Assembly (NCBI GenBank): GCA_030598525.1
Contig: JAUVPT010000057.1
Coordinates: 1 to 8,636 of the forward strand
From: Gemmatimonadota bacterium
Lineage (GTDB): Bacteria > Gemmatimonadota > Gemmatimonadetes > Palauibacterales > Palauibacteraceae
Length of the DNA stretch: 8,636 nt
Direction: 5' to 3'
Below are positions 6,042 to 8,636 of this stretch, in pieces (positions within the stretch are counted from its first letter, which is position 1; the number at the start of each line of letters is the position of its first letter). The position numbers were made by a program, and so were the translations under genes. A model generated the notes under the pieces. It was not told the DNA's origin, made no database searches, and saw only the letters and a program-made list of their open reading frames with translations.

Positions 6042-8398
6042 ACGAGCGACAGCGCCGGGAGGCGCTCGGCGTAGGGCTCGTAGCGCTCGGTGTCCTCGTC
6101 GCGCTGGCCCTCGTTCCACAGATGATTCCCGGCCGGGCGGATTCCGGAAACCTGATCGGGCCCGCCGGCGAACTTCTCAGCACGGGCCTCAACACGGTGT
6201 TCGGTGGGGCGTCCGTGCTCGTATCCGTCCCGGCGTTTATCTGGGCCCTGTGGTGCTTCGGGATCGTGGAGAAGACATCCGCGGTCCGCTGGTCCGTTCT
6301 TTCCGTAGGGGCGATGCTCTTCGTACCGGCCGGTTGGTGGTTTCTGAGCAGCACCCTGGGAGGGACGGGGGCCGGAGCTGGTTGGTTGGGTGCCGCGACG
6401 GCCGGTGTCCTAACGACCGCATTCGGGACCGTCGGCGCACAGCTCATCGTCGGCGCTTTCCTGACGGCCCTGGTCGTGCTCACCCTGGGCGTGTCCCCCC
6501 GCCGGGCCGTGGAACTGACCAGCCAGGCTGTAAGGTGGGGCGCCCGGTGGACCTGGAAGGGCGTCCAGTCAGCGGGCACCGTGGCCTCCGGGTGGTGGTC
6601 GGCGTGGCGTGCCCGCGAGGCTTCCGCTGGACCGGATCCGTCCCTTTGGGAAAGCTCCGTTCCGGCGCCGAAACCGGATCTCGTGGAGCAGACCGCTCCC
6701 GAACCGGAGGATGAGCCGGCCGAGGAGGACGAAGATCCGGCGGACACGGTTCCGCAACTGCCCGAGTACGGTGATCTGTCCGACGACGAACTCCCTCCCC
6801 TCGACCTGATGAAACTGCCCACCCGCAGGGGATCGGGCCTGGCCAGCGGTCAACTCGAGCGCCTGGGGCAGATCCTGGTGGACAAGTTGGCCACTTTTCG
6901 GGTGGAGAGCACCATCGGCGGATGGACGACCGGTCCGGTGGTCACGCAGTTCGAGGTCATTCCGGCGGAAGGGGTCAAGGTAGGACAGATCGCGGCCCTG
7001 GCGGACGACCTGGCCCTGGCTCTCAAGGCTCCATCCGTACGCATTGTCGCCCCCATCCCGGGGAGAGGCGCCGTGGGCGTGGAAGTACCGAATCCCGAGC
7101 CCGAGATCGTACAACTGCGGGAGATCCTCGAATCCACCGGCTGGCAGGAGCACACGGGTGTGCTTCCCCTGGGCCTGGGGCGTGACCTGGAGGGTGATCC
7201 GTACACGGCGGACCTGGCGAAAATGCCTCACCTGCTGATCGCAGGGGCCACCGGATCCGGTAAGTCGGTGTGCATCAATACCATCATCACGAGCCTGGTG
7301 TATCGGTACTCGCCGCGGGACCTTCGGCTCCTGATGGTGGATCCGAAGATGGTAGAATTGATCGTGTACAACGATCTGCCTCACCTCCGCCACCCGGTGG
7401 TGACGGACAACAATGACGCAGCGGCCGTCCTCAGATGGACGGTCCACGAAATGGGACGGCGGTATAAGTTCCTGTCGGCCAACGCATGCCGCAACGTGGG
7501 AGAGATCAACCGACGAATACGCGCGGGAGATGAGCTTCAGCGACCGGCAGGCTGGGGAAGTGGAGTGTACGACGAGGGCACGTTGCCCTACATCGTGCTC
7601 ATCATCGACGAGCTGGCCGACCTCATGATGACCGTGCAGGGAGAGGTCGAGACGCCGCTGGCGATACTCGCCCAGAAGGCTCGTGCGGTGGGAATCCACC
7701 TGGTGGTGGCCACGCAGCGTCCGTCGGTCAACGTGATCACGGGGCTCATCAAGGCCAACTTCGCCTGCCGGATCGCGTTCCGTGTGGCCTCCAAGATCGA
7801 CAGCCGCACGATCATCGACCAGAACGGAGCGGAGAGTCTGCTGGGGAACGGCGACATGCTGTTCCTCGAGCCTGCCGAGTCCGACCCTCACCGCATTCAA
7901 GGCGCCTTTCTCGACACGCACGAGACGGAGCGCCTGATCGCCTGGTATCGGGAACGAGCCGCGGCGAGGGCCGAGCAGGAGGCGGAATCGGAGGAGTCGG
8001 ACATCCTCGAGGAAGTCAGGGAGCTGGAGCTGGAGGACAGCCAGGTCGATGTCAGCGACGAGGTGATGGCGGATTGGGATCCACACTTCCGCAGGGCCGC
8101 GGAGATCGTCATCCACAACGGAGCGGGCTCTACGAGCCTCTTGCAGCGCCGTCTCAAGATCGGGTACGGACGGGCCGCGCGCATCATCGACCAACTCCAC
8201 GATGTGGGTGTGCTGGGGCCGCCCGACGGATCACGGCCTCGCGAGGTCCTGGTCTCGCTCGTGCAACTGGACTCGGTGCTCCGCGGCGATGATCTCCTGG
8301 CCGAGGCCGCGGAGGCCTCGAGTCTGACGCGCCCGGAAGAGCAGGGCACCGCGGGGGAACATGGGAACCTCGGAACGGCGCCGGACACGGACGGGTAG
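6038..8398 (+). CDS. ftsK: DNA translocase FtsK/SpoIIIE
   Basis: With the GTG at 6038 the protein has 786 residues, at the short end for FtsK. The N-terminal anchor has about four membrane segments (near residues 10-30, 54-77, 83-104, 135-152). A Trp/Arg-rich stretch (165-193) and an acidic linker (about 205-265) follow. The motor domain has Walker A GATGSGKS (403-410, Lys409), the MVDPKMVELIVYNDLPHL signature, Walker B IVLIIDE (Asp524, Glu525) and the ATQRPSVNVITG block. A winged-helix gamma domain (about 681-740, FRRAAEIVIHNGAGSTSLLQRRLKIGYGRAARIIDQL) should read DNA polarity sequences and activate XerCD at dif. FtsK sits at the septum and pumps DNA to clear and resolve chromosomes during division. 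An acidic C-terminal tail of about 35 residues is disordered. lolA follows closely, as in E. coli. Confidence 0.96.
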   Translation: MNERQRREALGVGLVALGVLVALALVPQMIPGRADSGNLIGPAGELLSTGLNTVFGGASVLVSVPAFIWALWCFGIVEKTSAVRWSVLSVGAMLFVPAGWWFLSSTLGGTGAGAGWLGAATAGVLTTAFGTVGAQLIVGAFLTALVVLTLGVSPRRAVELTSQAVRWGARWTWKGVQSAGTVASGWWSAWRAREASAGPDPSLWESSVPAPKPDLVEQTAPEPEDEPAEEDEDPADTVPQLPEYGDLSDDELPPLDLMKLPTRRGSGLASGQLERLGQILVDKLATFRVESTIGGWTTGPVVTQFEVIPAEGVKVGQIAALADDLALALKAPSVRIVAPIPGRGAVGVEVPNPEPEIVQLREILESTGWQEHTGVLPLGLGRDLEGDPYTADLAKMPHLLIAGATGSGKSVCINTIITSLVYRYSPRDLRLLMVDPKMVELIVYNDLPHLRHPVVTDNNDAAAVLRWTVHEMGRRYKFLSANACRNVGEINRRIRAGDELQRPAGWGSGVYDEGTLPYIVLIIDELADLMMTVQGEVETPLAILAQKARAVGIHLVVATQRPSVNVITGLIKANFACRIAFRVASKIDSRTIIDQNGAESLLGNGDMLFLEPAESDPHRIQGAFLDTHETERLIAWYRERAAARAEQEAESEESDILEEVRELELEDSQVDVSDEVMADWDPHFRRAAEIVIHNGAGSTSLLQRRLKIGYGRAARIIDQLHDVGVLGPPDGSRPREVLVSLVQLDSVLRGDDLLAEAAEASSLTRPEEQGTAGEHGNLGTAPDTDG

Positions 8399-8435
8399 AT
8401 AAGGACCGAACGACTCGTCGCGGAGTCCGAAACCG

Positions 8436-8440
8436 GGAGG
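8436..8440 (+). promoter_or_regulatory. ribosome binding site of the LolA-like gene
   Basis: GGAGG within GGGAGGG lies 4 nt before GTG 8445. It is the best Shine-Dalgarno in the gap after ftsK and favours GTG 8445 over ATG 8469, which has only GAGGG 2 nt away. Confidence 0.5.
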
Positions 8441-8444
8441 GCAA

Positions 8445-8636
8445 GTGGGCCAGGATACACCGAGGGTCATGAAGCACACACCGACCGCCGGTAACGGCTG
8501 GGTTCTGGTCGCGGTGGCCCTTCTGTTCCTTCCGGGGCAGGTGGCGGCGCAGGAAGTCGGCACGCCCGCACCCGACGTGCAGGTGCTGCTGCGCCGGGCC
8601 CGCGAAGTGTACGACGGTCTCACGTCCATGCAGGCC
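8445..8636 (+). CDS. lolA: LolA-like outer-membrane lipoprotein carrier protein, N-terminal part (cut by window end)
   Basis: A reading frame open to the right edge gives 64 codons. It encodes a signal peptide with a hydrophobic core (WVLVAVALLFLPG) and a probable cleavage site after QVAA, then a mature start ending VQVLLRRAREVYDGLTSMQA. The pattern of an amphipathic first helix followed by 'Y..L.S..A' is typical of LolA, which ferries lipoproteins across the periplasm from LolCDE to the outer membrane. Only about 30 mature residues are visible, so the call leans on this pattern and on position directly after ftsK, a neighbourhood shared with E. coli. Start is GTG 8445 on ribosome-binding-site grounds; ATG 8469 would give a shorter, more typical signal peptide (MKHTPTAGNGW...). 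A small GACTC/GAGTC hairpin (8412-8427) precedes it but lacks a U-tract, so co-transcription with ftsK is likely. Confidence 0.65.
   Translation, partial: MGQDTPRVMKHTPTAGNGWVLVAVALLFLPGQVAAQEVGTPAPDVQVLLRRAREVYDGLTSMQA

Noticed and set aside
4705..6822. 705-codon open frame on the minus strand, antisense to accC and ftsK
   Set aside because: It mirrors the codon structure of two strongly supported genes in GC-rich DNA, has low-complexity Ser/Arg/Pro-rich sequence, and matches no family I recognise.
6569..8200. 543-codon open frame antisense to ftsK
   Set aside because: It is a shadow frame of the ftsK coding sequence, with no recognisable domain and no supporting start signals.
8412..8427. 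GACTC/GAGTC hairpin after ftsK as a terminator
   Set aside because: The stem is five base pairs and no run of T follows, so an intrinsic terminator is not supported.

Overview
The window looks like ordinary core chromosome from a GC-rich, Gram-negative (two-membrane) bacterium. My best guess is a member of the Gemmatimonadota or a related lineage. That rests on overall protein character, GC content and gene order, not on a database search. No mobile element, tRNA, rRNA, CRISPR array, toxin-antitoxin pair or defence gene was seen.

Layout: a minus-strand gene (1-481, cut by the window's left edge) encodes a membrane-anchored, PpiD/SurA-type periplasmic folding factor. A 255-bp divergent intergenic region (482-736) with candidate promoters on both strands separates it from a tight plus-strand series running to the right edge. 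That series is: a TPR-repeat protein of unknown role (737-1996), type II 3-dehydroquinate dehydratase aroQ (1993-2448), a family M24 Xaa-Pro aminopeptidase (2445-3545), elongation factor P efp (3613-4179), biotin carboxyl carrier protein accB (4176-4649), biotin carboxylase accC (4663-6000), DNA translocase ftsK (6038-8398), and the start of a LolA-like lipoprotein carrier (8445 to the right edge, incomplete).

Three gene junctions are 4-nt stop/start overlaps (ATGA, GTGA, ATGA). The remaining gaps are 67, 13, 37 and 46 bp, so the series is probably one transcription unit or a few with internal promoters. It joins two arrangements known from distant bacteria: aroQ-pepP-efp-accB-accC (as in Bacillus and many others) and ftsK-lolA (as in Escherichia coli). 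The functions are housekeeping: the shikimate pathway, proline-peptide turnover, rescue of proline-stalled ribosomes, the first step of fatty-acid synthesis, chromosome segregation at division, and envelope biogenesis.

No previously undescribed system was evident. The points most worth a second look are: (i) a Pro-Pro-Pro-Gly motif encoded by an uninterrupted run of nine C's in accC, two genes downstream of efp; (ii) a 13-codon mini-ORF that overlaps the accC stop codon at one end and the ftsK GTG start at the other; and (iii) the uncharacterised TPR protein with long acidic linkers and a 15-bp in-frame repeat.
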